Shown piece by piece: positions 47,191 to 55,487 of a DNA stretch of 64,000 nucleotides. The stretch comes from Caldovatus aquaticus. Lineage in GTDB: Bacteria > Pseudomonadota > Alphaproteobacteria > Acetobacterales > Acetobacteraceae. Location: assembly GCF_019458025.1 (NCBI RefSeq), contig NZ_JAHZUY010000007.1, positions 1 to 64,000 on the forward strand. Direction: 5' to 3'. Position 1 is the stretch's first letter. Each line of letters starts with the position of its first letter. The notes beneath the pieces are model-generated. The model made no database searches, was not told the origin of the DNA, and saw only the letters and a program-made list of their open reading frames with translations. The translations under genes were made by a program, and so were the position numbers.

Positions 47191-48262
47191 GCGTGATCGC
47201 CACCTTCAGCACGCCGTCGCGCTGGTGGCTGAACAGGTCGTAGGCCTCCTCGATCTGGTCCAGCCTGAAGCGGTGCGTCACCAGCGGCCGCAGGTCGGCG
47301 CGGCCGCTCGCGATCACCTCCATCAGCCGCCGCATCCGCTCCTTGCCGCCGGGGCAGAGCGTGGTGACGATGCGGTGGTCGCCGAGGCCGGCGGCGAAGG
47401 CGTCGAGCGGGATGCGCAGGTCGCCGGAATAGACGCCGAGCGAGGAGAGCGTGCCGCCCGGGCGCAGCACGCGCAGGCACGCCTCGAAGGTCGCCTGGGT
47501 GCCGAGCGCCTCGATCGCGACGTCCACGCCGCGCCCGTCGGTGATGCGGCGGATCGCCTCCACTGGGTCTTCCTGCGTGAAGTCCACGACGTGATCGGCG
47601 CCGAGGCGCTTCGCCACCGCCATCCGCTCCGGCACGCGCTCGACGGCGATGATCGTCGTGGCGCCCATCAGCCTCGCGCCCACCGTGGCGCACAGGCCGA
47701 TCGGGCCCTGGGCGAAGACCGCCACCGCGTCGCCGATGCGGATCGCGCCGCTCTCCGCGCCGCCGAAGCCGGTGGACATGATGTCGGGGCACATCAGCAC
47801 CTGCTCGTCCGTCAGCCCGTCCGGCACCGGCGCGAGGTTCGCCATCGCGTCGGGCACCCGCACGTATTCCGCCTGGCAGCCGTCTATGGTGTTGCCGAAT
47901 TTCCAGCCGCCGATCGGCTTCCATCCGTGCTTCGTCCCCGCTCCGTCCTGGGAGCAGAAACCACAGAGGCAGGCGTTGGAATGGCCCGAGGGCGTGATGG
48001 CGCCGGCGATGACCCGCTGGCCCTCGCGGTAGCCCTGCACGGCGGAGCCGAGACGCTCGATCACGCCGACCGGCTCGTGGCCGATGGTCAGCCCCTTCGC
48101 CACCGGGTACTCGCCCTTGAGGATGTGGACGTCGGTGCCGCAGATCGTCGTCGTGGTGATGCGCAGCAGGGCGTCCAGGGGCCCCACCTCCGGAATGGGC
48201 TTCTCCCGGAGCTGGATGCGGCCGGGCTCGACGAACACGGCGGCCTTCATGGTGCGCGGCAT
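47186..48262 (-). CDS. Zinc-dependent alcohol dehydrogenase (isopropanol dehydrogenase-like MDR)
   Basis: Medium-chain dehydrogenase, 358 residues, convergent with the ADH at 46032. Start 48262 (MPRTMKAAVFVEPGRIQLRE) follows AGGAGGAGACC; the frame is open to 48331 without a ribosome site. Zinc ligands are Cys in TTTICGTDVHILKGEYP and His in LTIGHEPVGVIERLGSAV. A two-Cys CLCGFC segment replaces the usual four-Cys structural lobe. The NAD(P) loop is AVFAQGPIGLCATVGARLMG, the form seen in secondary alcohol dehydrogenases. Likely substrates are secondary alcohols or polyols. Confidence 0.92.
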   Translation of the reverse strand: MPRTMKAAVFVEPGRIQLREKPIPEVGPLDALLRITTTTICGTDVHILKGEYPVAKGLTIGHEPVGVIERLGSAVQGYREGQRVIAGAITPSGHSNACLCGFCSQDGAGTKHGWKPIGGWKFGNTIDGCQAEYVRVPDAMANLAPVPDGLTDEQVLMCPDIMSTGFGGAESGAIRIGDAVAVFAQGPIGLCATVGARLMGATTIIAVERVPERMAVAKRLGADHVVDFTQEDPVEAIRRITDGRGVDVAIEALGTQATFEACLRVLRPGGTLSSLGVYSGDLRIPLDAFAAGLGDHRIVTTLCPGGKERMRRLMEVIASGRADLRPLVTHRFRLDQIEEAYDLFSHQRDGVLKVAITP

Positions 48263-48752
48263 GGCCGGTCTCCTCCTGGTCGGGGCGGCATGGGGAGGCA
48301 ACGCGCCGGGGGATGCCTTGATCCACCGCAAGGCCTGAAGGCCACGCGCCGGCTACTCGTACGAAAACAGTGCGGGCTGGCGCGCCCGGGCAAGGTCTGG
48401 GGGCGGACGCTCGTGCGCTCCCCGCGGCAGGCAACAATCTCCTCTGGGCCGCCCGAGGTGTGGTTGCGCGAAGAGCCGATGAGAGGACCTCCGCCCGCTC
48501 GAATTCCCCGCCCGCCCCCGGCACGGAAATTGCCGCTGACGCTCTCGCTGATCGGACCTCCGCCCGCTCGAATTCCCCGCCCGCCCCCGGCGGCGAGGCG
48601 TCACGGCCCGGCCGGCCCCGCGGCGATCGGGGCCGCGCCGCGGGCGCCCGATCCCCGTTGGCAGGCGTGCGGCGCGGCCGCAAGGATCTTGGACCGCCGA
48701 CCCCGTTCCGGGGTCGCCCGCAGGTGACCGCGCTACCGCAAGGAGCCCGAGC
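48263..48752. other. 490-bp divergent intergenic region
   Basis: It separates the minus-strand ADH (48262) from the plus-strand dioxygenase (48753) and must carry both promoters; I could not identify convincing -35/-10 pairs. It holds the 38-bp direct repeat described separately. Open frames here are GC artefacts. CGCAAGGAGCCCGAGC just before 48753 is the dioxygenase ribosome site. Confidence 0.4.
48485..48591 (+). repeat. 38-bp direct repeat, two copies, 69-bp period
   Basis: 48485-48522 and 48554-48591 are identical over 38 bases, each starting GGACCTCCGCCCGCTCGAAT, with 31 bases between. Flanking bases before each copy are also related (GATGAG and CTGATC). It lies in a non-coding divergent region. 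Confidence 0.8.
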
Positions 48753-49466
48753 ATGACCGACCCCACCGGCTACCGCCGGCCCGACCCGGCCACGCAGCCG
48801 CCCTACGACGTGCCGGCCTATGGCAGCACGCACCACCGCCATCCGAAGCAGGCGCTGGTGCGGGTGCCGCACACCCTCACCGAGGTCAGCGGCCCGCGCT
48901 TCTCGCCCGCCTGGTACGCGCCGCACGCCGACCTCTCGACGCTGAACGGCAAGGCGGCGCTCGGCGAGCGCATCATCGTCGCCGGCCGCGTGCTGGACGA
49001 GGACGGCCGCCCGGTGCGCGGCGCGATGGTCGAGGTCTGGCAGGCGAACGCCGCCGGCCGCTACCACCACCCCGGCGACCAGCACGACGCGCCGCTCGAC
49101 CCCAACTTCCTCGGTCGCGGGCGGGTCTTCACCGACGAGGAGGGGAGCTACCGCTTCACCACCATCCGCCCCGGCGCCTATCCCTGGCGCAACCATCCCA
49201 ACGCCTGGCGCCCGGTGCACATCCACTTCTCGCTGTTCGGCGCGGGCTTCGCGCAGCGGCTGATCACCCAGATGTACTTCCCGGGCGACCCGCTGCTCGC
49301 CTACGACCCGATCTTCAACGGCATCGCCGACGCGGCGGCGCGCGAGCGGCTGATCGCCCGGTTCGACCTCGACATCACCGAGCCGGAATGGGCGCTGGGC
49401 TACCGCTTCGACATCGTGCTGCGCGGCCGCGAGGCCACGCCCTTCGAGAACGACGGAGCGCACTGA
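48753..49466 (+). CDS. pcaH: Intradiol dioxygenase, protocatechuate 3,4-dioxygenase beta-like
   Basis: Non-haem Fe(III) dioxygenase subunit, 237 residues, which cleaves a catecholic ring between the two hydroxyls. All four iron ligands can be placed: Tyr in AAGRYHHPGDQHDAPLDP, Tyr in IRPGAYPWRNHPNAWRP, and His-x-His in RPVHIHFSLFGAGFAQ. The N-terminal half has the beta-subunit opening with HHRHPKQALVRVPHTLTEV. It ends one base before pcaG. Size and ligands fit PcaH; substrate may be protocatechuate or a substituted catechol such as hydroxyquinol. No pcaBCDIJ genes are nearby. Confidence 0.9.
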   Translation: MTDPTGYRRPDPATQPPYDVPAYGSTHHRHPKQALVRVPHTLTEVSGPRFSPAWYAPHADLSTLNGKAALGERIIVAGRVLDEDGRPVRGAMVEVWQANAAGRYHHPGDQHDAPLDPNFLGRGRVFTDEEGSYRFTTIRPGAYPWRNHPNAWRPVHIHFSLFGAGFAQRLITQMYFPGDPLLAYDPIFNGIADAAARERLIARFDLDITEPEWALGYRFDIVLRGREATPFENDGAH

Positions 49467-49467
49467 C

Positions 49468-50013
49468 ATGACCGCCGCGACCGCCAGCCAGACGGCGGGG
49501 CCGTACTGGCACCTGATCGACTTCCCCGAATGGGCCGACCTGCTGCGGGCCGACGGGCCGAACGCGGGCGTCGCCGGCGGCGAGCGCATCGTGCTTACCG
49601 GCCGCGTCACCGACGGCCAGGGCGCGCCCGTCGCGGACGCCATGGTCGAGATCTGGCAGGCCGACCCCGAGGGCCGCTACGACGGCGCCTTCCACGGCTT
49701 CGGCCGCTGCGGCACCGATGCGGACGGCATGTTCCGCTTCGTCACCCTGAAGCCCGGCCCGGTGCCGGGCCGCGGCAACCAGACCCAGGCGCCGCACGTG
49801 GTGCTCTCGATCTTCGCGCGCGGCCTGCTGAAGCCCCTCGTCACGCGCCTCTACTTTGAGGGCGAGGCGCTGAACGAGACCGACCCGGTGCTGCAGGCCG
49901 TCACGCCCGCGCGCCGCGCCACGCTGATCGCGCGCCCGACCGGCGCGCCCGGCGAGTGGCGGCTCGACATCCGCCTGCAGGGCGAGGGCGAGACGGTCTT
50001 CCTCGACATCTGA
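49468..50013 (+). CDS. pcaG: Intradiol dioxygenase, protocatechuate 3,4-dioxygenase alpha-like
   Basis: Alpha subunit, 181 residues, structurally related to PcaH but with the iron ligands missing as expected: the HxH site is reduced to a single His (QAPHVVLSIFARGLLKP) and the second Tyr is replaced (LKPGPVPGRGNQ). Conserved beta-sandwich marks are MVEIWQADPEGRYDGAFHG and TLIARPTGAPGEWRLDIR. It forms the alpha-beta protomer with PcaH and shapes the active-site wall. Starts with TGACATG spacing after pcaH. Its stop faces the Rieske gene on the minus strand, 22 bases on. Confidence 0.9.
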   Translation: MTAATASQTAGPYWHLIDFPEWADLLRADGPNAGVAGGERIVLTGRVTDGQGAPVADAMVEIWQADPEGRYDGAFHGFGRCGTDADGMFRFVTLKPGPVPGRGNQTQAPHVVLSIFARGLLKPLVTRLYFEGEALNETDPVLQAVTPARRATLIARPTGAPGEWRLDIRLQGEGETVFLDI

Positions 50014-50035
50014 GGCGCGCGCCCCTCCGGCGGCG

Positions 50036-50455
50036 CTACGCCTCGACCACCACGTAGTCGTCCTCGACCCGCACCGGGAAGGTCTCCACCGCGGGGATGC
50101 CTTCCCGGAGCACCGCCCCCCGCTCGACGCGGGCGGGGAAAGCGCGCACCCGGGTGCGCTCCGGGTCATGCCAGGAACGGCCGGTGCGGATGTCGAACTC
50201 CCACTGGTGCCAGGGGCAGCGCAGGATCTCGCCCTTGCGCCCGTAGCGGAACACGCCCGGCTCGTCGCTCTCGACCAGGCCGCAGAGCTTGCCCTCCGAG
50301 AGCCGCCCGCCCTGGTGCGGGCAGCGGTCGAGCAGGGCGAAGAACTCGCCGCCGAGGTTGAACACGACGATGCGCCGGCCCTGGCCGGCCTCCACCACCT
50401 TGCGCGCGCCGGGCGGGATCTCCGCCGCCGGCGCCACCACGTAGCGCGCCGCCAT
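50036..50455 (-). CDS. Rieske [2Fe-2S] ferredoxin-like protein
   Basis: Small Rieske protein, 139 residues. Cluster ligands are Cys-x-His in LLDRCPHQGGRLSEGKL and Cys-x-x-His in EILRCPWHQWEFDIRTGRSW, separated by a longer loop than in most ferredoxins (CGLVESDEPGVFRYGRKG). No transmembrane or catalytic iron domain, so an electron carrier, or a subunit of a dioxygenase whose catalytic part is elsewhere. The start at 50455 overlaps the upstream amidohydrolase stop (TGATG), so it belongs to the amidohydrolase operon. No ferredoxin reductase is adjacent. Confidence 0.9.
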   Translation of the reverse strand: MAARYVVAPAAEIPPGARKVVEAGQGRRIVVFNLGGEFFALLDRCPHQGGRLSEGKLCGLVESDEPGVFRYGRKGEILRCPWHQWEFDIRTGRSWHDPERTRVRAFPARVERGAVLREGIPAVETFPVRVEDDYVVVEA

Positions 50456-51567
50456 CAGGCCGCCGGCATGCCGTAGAGCGCGCGCGCGTTGGCGCCGAAG
50501 ATGTCGCGCCGCCGCTCCGGCGGGATGAAGGCGGGGAAGGCGGTGCGCGGGTCGTCGAAGTCCCAGTGCGGGTAGTCGCTGGCGTAGAGGATGCGGTCCC
50601 AGCCGATCCACTCCATCACGTCGAGCAGGTGCTCGGGCCGCTCCGGCTCGTCCATCGGCTGGGTCGAGACCCAGAAGTTCTGGCGCAGGTACTCCGAGGG
50701 GGCGCGCCTCAGGTGCGGCACCTCGTCCTTCAGCTTCCGCCAGTGCTTGTCGAGCCGCCAGCCGACCGAGGGGATCCAGGCGAAGCCGCACTCGATCATC
50801 AGGATCCTGAGGCTCGGGAAGCGCTCGAACACGCCCTCGACGATCAGGCTGATGACCTGGGACTGGCAGGATGTGGCGTGCTCGCTCACCTCCTCGATGT
50901 AGAAGCTCGGCCAGCCGCCGTTGGTCATCGCCCAGCCGGAGTAGCCGAAGGCGTGGAAGGCGACCGGCAGCCCGGCCTCGCAGGCGGCCTCGTAGATCGG
51001 CCAGTAGCGCTTGCGCCCCAGCGGCTCGGCGGTGCGGCTCATCAGCAGCACCTGGACGAAGCGGCGGTCGCCGGCGCGGCGGCGGATCTCGCGCGCGGAC
51101 GCCTCGCCGTCCTCGTAGGGCACGACGACGGAGGCGCGCAGCCGCGGTTCGTCCCTGAGCCAGCGCTCGAGCTGCCACTCGTTCACCGCGTAGGCCATGG
51201 CGGCGCTGAAGGCGTCGTTCTGGTCGCCCTGGCCGGAGGGCTGCAGCGGGTTGAGCACGCCGATGTCGATGCCGTGGAAGTCGAGGTGCTGGGCGCGCAG
51301 GAAGTCGAGGTCGGAGGCCGGCACCTTGCCGGGCGGCCAGGCGTCGCGCCGGCTCGCGAGCGGCGCCGCCTTGGGGAAGGGATAGCCCTTGGCGAAGCCG
51401 TGCCGCGGCCGGATGCCGTAGGTCGAGAGCCGGTGCCACATCTCCGCCGAGAGCCAGGGCCGGTACTCCTCCAGGCTCAGCGGCCGCGGGTGGATGTCGC
51501 AGTCGAACAGGCCGAGCGTCGCGACGGCGGGGCGCCCGGGCGCCGCGATGGGGCGGACGACGTTCAT
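50455..51567 (-). CDS. Amidohydrolase family 2 protein (metal-dependent hydrolase or decarboxylase)
   Basis: TIM-barrel metal enzyme, 370 residues. The metal site starts with FDCDIHPRPLSLEEYRPW (Asp-x-His), the central His is in VAFHAFGYSGWAMTNGG, and the late Asp is in ILYASDYPHWDFDDPRTAFP. This group contains aromatic acid decarboxylases (ACMS, gamma-resorcylate, 5-carboxyvanillate types) as well as hydrolases. The ATG overlaps the upstream amidohydrolase stop (ATGA), making a tandem pair; the two share the same plan but are clearly diverged. The neighbouring intradiol dioxygenase fits an aromatic pathway. Confidence 0.88.
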   Translation of the reverse strand: MNVVRPIAAPGRPAVATLGLFDCDIHPRPLSLEEYRPWLSAEMWHRLSTYGIRPRHGFAKGYPFPKAAPLASRRDAWPPGKVPASDLDFLRAQHLDFHGIDIGVLNPLQPSGQGDQNDAFSAAMAYAVNEWQLERWLRDEPRLRASVVVPYEDGEASAREIRRRAGDRRFVQVLLMSRTAEPLGRKRYWPIYEAACEAGLPVAFHAFGYSGWAMTNGGWPSFYIEEVSEHATSCQSQVISLIVEGVFERFPSLRILMIECGFAWIPSVGWRLDKHWRKLKDEVPHLRRAPSEYLRQNFWVSTQPMDEPERPEHLLDVMEWIGWDRILYASDYPHWDFDDPRTAFPAFIPPERRRDIFGANARALYGMPAA

Positions 51568-52634
51568 GACGGCACTCCCTCCTCCCGCAGCCGCGCATAG
51601 GTGGCGAGCGGGTTGTCCACCATGATCCTCGGCAGGAGATCGGCCGGCAGGCCGGGCGGCGCGACGGCGTCGCCGTCGAACTGCCAGTGCGGCCAGTCCG
51701 AGGCCCAGAGCAGCAGCTCGTCCGAGCGCAGGTGGTCGAGCAGCCGGCGCACCAGGTCGGGATCGTCGGGCGCGTCGAAGGGCTGCACCGTCAGGCGCAC
51801 GTGGTCGCGCACGATCTCGGCCGGCGGCCGGTCCACCCAGGGCACCTCGAAGCGCACGCCCTTCCAGGTCTTGGTCAGGCGCCAGAGGAAGGGCGGCAGC
51901 CAGCTCACGCCGGATTCGAGCAGCACCACCTTGAGGCCCGGGAACTTGGCGAAGACGCCCTCGGTCACCAGGCTCGCCAGCGTGCTCTGGAAGCCCTGCT
52001 GGTGCGCGGCGTAGTCCTCCAGGTACCAGGAGGGCCAGCCGACCGAGGTCACCGGATGGCGGTAGGCGCTGCCGGCGTGGATCGCGAGCGGCAGGCCGTG
52101 CCGCTCCAGCGCCGCATAGACCGGCCAGAAGGTCCGGCGGCCCGCCGGGACCTCGCCCATCGCCAGGATCATCCCCTGCACGAAGCGCCGGTCCGGGGCG
52201 AGGCGCTCGATCTCCTCCACCGCGTGCTCCGGGCTCGCCATCGGCAGCACGATGGAGGCGCGCAGGCGCGGGTCGCGGTCCAGCCACTCGGCGCGCACCC
52301 AGTCGTTCAGCGCGCGCGCGAAGGCGGCCGACATGTCCTCGCTGAAGGGGAGCTGCACCGGGAAGAGGCAGTTGAGGATGCCGATGCCGGCGCCGAAGCG
52401 GTCCAGCGCCTCGGCCTGCAGTTGCGCCAGGGTGGCGCCGGCGCGGCCGCCCCTGGGGCGCCAGTCGGCGCGCGCGGTGATCGGCGCGTTGGGCGGGTAG
52501 GAGGCGCTCTCCAGCGCCTCCATGCCGCGCTCCTCGACGCTGTCGCGCCAGTAGGGCTCGAGGTAGGGGACGAGCGCGGCGAGGCCGGCCGGCGTCGGGT
52601 GCAGGTCGCAGTCAATCGCGCGGGGCCGGGTCAC
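51564..52634 (-). CDS. Amidohydrolase family 2 protein, GTG start
   Basis: Second amidohydrolase, 356 residues. I chose GTG 52634 because AAGGAGGTGG lies seven bases upstream and the next residues read TRPRAIDCDLHPTPAGLAAL, the family N-terminus; a longer frame to 52706 adds unrelated residues. Metal ligands are Asp-x-His in CDLHPTP, His in LAIHAGSAYRHPVTSVGW, and Asp in LLWASDWPHWQFDGD. Paired by ATGA overlap with the downstream amidohydrolase, and possibly acting as a heteromer or on successive substrates. TTGACG at about 52683 on this strand may be its -35. Confidence 0.88.
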   Translation of the reverse strand: MTRPRAIDCDLHPTPAGLAALVPYLEPYWRDSVEERGMEALESASYPPNAPITARADWRPRGGRAGATLAQLQAEALDRFGAGIGILNCLFPVQLPFSEDMSAAFARALNDWVRAEWLDRDPRLRASIVLPMASPEHAVEEIERLAPDRRFVQGMILAMGEVPAGRRTFWPVYAALERHGLPLAIHAGSAYRHPVTSVGWPSWYLEDYAAHQQGFQSTLASLVTEGVFAKFPGLKVVLLESGVSWLPPFLWRLTKTWKGVRFEVPWVDRPPAEIVRDHVRLTVQPFDAPDDPDLVRRLLDHLRSDELLLWASDWPHWQFDGDAVAPPGLPADLLPRIMVDNPLATYARLREEGVPS

Positions 52635-52739
52635 GGTCGCGCCACCTCCTTCGCCTGGGGGCAGTCCGGACGGGGCCAGCATCGCGTCAAGCGGGGCGGC
52701 GGGCAATGGGGAGCGTGCCCGGCCCCGCCCGCCGCCGGC

Positions 52740-55487
52740 TCACGCCGGCTCGACCCGTGCCGCGCAGAACTTGAAGCCCGGGATCTTGGCCAGGGGATCG
52801 AGCCGGGGATCGGTGAGCAGGTTCGCTGCCGCCTCGCGATAGGCGAAGGCCATGAACACCATCCCTTCCGGCACCGCCGGGTCGGCCCGCGCGGTGCATT
52901 CGACCGCGCCGCGCCGGGTCGCGACACGCAGCCTCGCGCCGGGGGCGAGGCCGAGCCGGCGCAGCTCCGCCGGGGCGAGCGAGGCGGTGGGCGCGGGCTC
53001 CAGCGCGTCCAGCACCGCGGCGCGGCGGGTCATCGCCCCGGTATGCCAGTGCTCGAGCTCGCGCCCGGTGCTGAGGATGAAGGGGAACTCCGCGTCCGGC
53101 ATCTCGCCGGGGTCGGAAAGGCCGGCGGGCACCAGGCGCGCGCGCCCGTCCGGCGTGGGGAAGCGGTCGCGGAACACGATCTCCTCGCCGGGCGCGTCGG
53201 GGGCGGGGCAGGGATAGGTGACGCTGCCCTCCCGCTCCAGCCGCTCCCAGGTGATGTGGGCGAGGGAGGGCATGGCGCGCGCCATCTCGGCGAAGACCTC
53301 GCGCGGATGCGCGTAGGACCAGCCGAGGCCGAGGCGGCGCGCCATCTCGACGATGATGGCGAGGTCCTGACGCGCCTCGCCGGGCGGCTCCACCGCCTTC
53401 CGGCCCATCTGGACCTGGCGGTTGGTGTTGGTGACGGTGCCGTCCTTCTCCGGCCAGGCGGAGGCGGGCAGTACCACGTCGGCGAGCGCCGCGGTCTCGG
53501 TCAGGAACAGGTCCTGCACGACGAGGTGCTCGAGGCGGGCGAGCCCGGCGCGCGCGTGCGCCGCGTCGGGGTCGGACATCGCCGGGTTCTCGCCCATGAT
53601 GTACATGCCGCGGATCTCGCCGCGCAGGGCGGCATCGAGGATCTCCACCACCGTCAGGCCGGGGTCGGGATCGAGCCGCGCGCCCCACAGCTCCTCGAGG
53701 AAGGCCCGCGCCGTGCTATCGCCGGTGCGGCGGTAGTCCGGGAACATCATCGGGATGAGCCCGGCGTCGGACGCGCCCTGGACGTTGTTCTGGCCGCGCA
53801 GCGGATGCAGCCCCGTCCCCGGCCGCCCGACCTGGCCGCAGAGCAGGGCCAGCGCGATCAGCGCGCGCGCGTTGTCGGTGCCGTGCACCGACTGGCTGAT
53901 CCCCATGCCCCAGAGGATCAGCGCCGCCCGCGCCCGCGCGTAGAGCCGCGCGACGCGGCGGAGCTGCGCCGCCGGCACGCCGCAGACGCGCTCCATCGCC
54001 TCCGGGCCGTAGGCGGCGAGGTGCGCGCGCAGCGCCTCGAAGCCATCGACGCGGGCGGCGACGAACTGGCGGTCGTAGAGCCCCTCGGTCACGACCACGT
54101 GCAGCAGCGCGTTGAGCAGCGCGACGTCGCTGCCCGCCGCGAAGCGCAGCACCTCGGCGGCGAAGCGGTCGAGGCCGTTGCCGCGCGGATCGGCCACCAC
54201 CAGGGTGGCGCCGCGGCGCGCGGCGTCCTTGAGGAAGGTCGCGGCGACCGGATGGTTCTCGGTCGGCCGGGCGCCGATGACGAGGATCAGGTCGGCGTCC
54301 GCGGCCGCGGTGAAGGGCGCGGTGACGGCGCCGGAGCCGATCCCCTCCAGCAGCGCCGCGACCGAGGCGGCGTGGCAGAGCCGGGTGCAGTGGTCCACGT
54401 TGTTCGTGCCGAAGCCGGTCCGCACCAGCTTCTGGAACAGGTAGGCCTCCTCGTTCGAGCCCTTGGCCGAGCCGAAGCCGGCCAGCGCGCCCGGCCCGTG
54501 GGTGTCGCGGATGCGCGCGAGGCCGGCGGCGGCGCGCTCCATCGCCTCCTCCCAGCTCGCCTCGCGGAACTTCGTCCGCGCGCGGGCGGGGTCGAGGCAG
54601 TCGGCCGGGTCCTTCGCCGCGCCCTCGATGCGGACCAGCGGCCGCGTCAGGCGATCCGGATGCGCGACGTAGTCGAAGCCGAACCGGCCCTTGACGCAGA
54701 GGCGGTTGCGGTTGGCCGGCCCGTCCCGCCCGACCACCTCGACGATCCGGTTCTCGCGCACGCGGAAGCCGACCTGGCAGCCGACGCCGCAATAGGGGCA
54801 GACGCTCGCCACCTCGCGCTCCGCCGGCGCGCCGCGGCGCCAGGTCTCGTTCAGCACGCTCTTCGGCAGCAGCGCGCCGGTCGGGCAGGCCTGGACGCAT
54901 TCGCCGCAGGCGACGCAGGAGGAGGCCCCCATCGGGTCGAGCAGGTCGAAGGCCACCGTCACGCCGATGCCGCGCCGCGCCAGGCCGATGACGTCGTTGT
55001 GCTGCACCTCGCGGCAGGCGCGCGCGCAGAGGCCGCAGGCGATGCAGGCGTCGAGCTGCACCGCCATCGCCGGATGCGACAGGTCGGGCGCCGGGCGCTC
55101 CGGCTCCGGGGCGAAACGTGAGCGCGTGACGCCGAGCCTCGCCGCCCAGCGCGCGAAGCCGCCGGTCGCGTCGCGCGCCGCCGCGTCCGGCTGGTCGGCG
55201 AGCAGCAGCTCGAACACCATCCGCCGCGCGTGCCGCGCCCGCCGGCTCGCCGTGCGCACCGCCATCCCCGGCGCCGGGGCGCGGATGCAGGAGGCGGCGA
55301 GCACGCGCTCGCCCTCGATCTCCACCAGGCAGGCGCGGCAATTGCCGTCCGGCCGGTAGCCCGGGCGCGGCAGGTGGCAGAGATGCGGGATCTCGACGCC
55401 GAGGCGCGTCGCCGCCTCCCAGATCGTCTCGCCGGGCGCGGCCTCCACCTCCCGGCCGTCGAGGGTGAAGCGGATCGCATCGGTCAC
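52740..55487 (-). CDS. fdsA: NAD-dependent formate dehydrogenase alpha subunit (molybdenum, cysteine-type)
   Basis: Catalytic subunit, 915 residues, starting at GTG 55487 inside the beta-subunit stop (GTGA). The N-terminus carries a NuoG-like [2Fe-2S] domain (IPHLCHLPRPGYRPDGNCRA), then two [4Fe-4S] ferredoxin clusters (DACIACGLCARACREVQ; SSCVACGECVQACPTGAL), and the molybdopterin domain opens with CPYCGVGCQVGF. The residue holding molybdenum is Cys371 (NNVDHCTRLCHAASV), not selenocysteine. It oxidises formate to CO2 and passes electrons to the diaphorase unit encoded upstream. No fdhD or fdsD accessory gene is adjacent. 106 bases separate its end from the amidohydrolase operon, so they may be co-transcribed. 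Confidence 0.92.
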   Translation of the reverse strand: MTDAIRFTLDGREVEAAPGETIWEAATRLGVEIPHLCHLPRPGYRPDGNCRACLVEIEGERVLAASCIRAPAPGMAVRTASRRARHARRMVFELLLADQPDAAARDATGGFARWAARLGVTRSRFAPEPERPAPDLSHPAMAVQLDACIACGLCARACREVQHNDVIGLARRGIGVTVAFDLLDPMGASSCVACGECVQACPTGALLPKSVLNETWRRGAPAEREVASVCPYCGVGCQVGFRVRENRIVEVVGRDGPANRNRLCVKGRFGFDYVAHPDRLTRPLVRIEGAAKDPADCLDPARARTKFREASWEEAMERAAAGLARIRDTHGPGALAGFGSAKGSNEEAYLFQKLVRTGFGTNNVDHCTRLCHAASVAALLEGIGSGAVTAPFTAAADADLILVIGARPTENHPVAATFLKDAARRGATLVVADPRGNGLDRFAAEVLRFAAGSDVALLNALLHVVVTEGLYDRQFVAARVDGFEALRAHLAAYGPEAMERVCGVPAAQLRRVARLYARARAALILWGMGISQSVHGTDNARALIALALLCGQVGRPGTGLHPLRGQNNVQGASDAGLIPMMFPDYRRTGDSTARAFLEELWGARLDPDPGLTVVEILDAALRGEIRGMYIMGENPAMSDPDAAHARAGLARLEHLVVQDLFLTETAALADVVLPASAWPEKDGTVTNTNRQVQMGRKAVEPPGEARQDLAIIVEMARRLGLGWSYAHPREVFAEMARAMPSLAHITWERLEREGSVTYPCPAPDAPGEEIVFRDRFPTPDGRARLVPAGLSDPGEMPDAEFPFILSTGRELEHWHTGAMTRRAAVLDALEPAPTASLAPAELRRLGLAPGARLRVATRRGAVECTARADPAVPEGMVFMAFAYREAAANLLTDPRLDPLAKIPGFKFCAARVEPA

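Noticed and set aside
48485-48591. CRISPR array
   Set aside because: Only two copies of 38 bases with one 31-base spacer, no further units and no cas genes.
54370-54380. Selenocysteine codon in the formate dehydrogenase alpha subunit
   Set aside because: The metal ligand codon is TGC (Cys371); no in-frame TGA is present.
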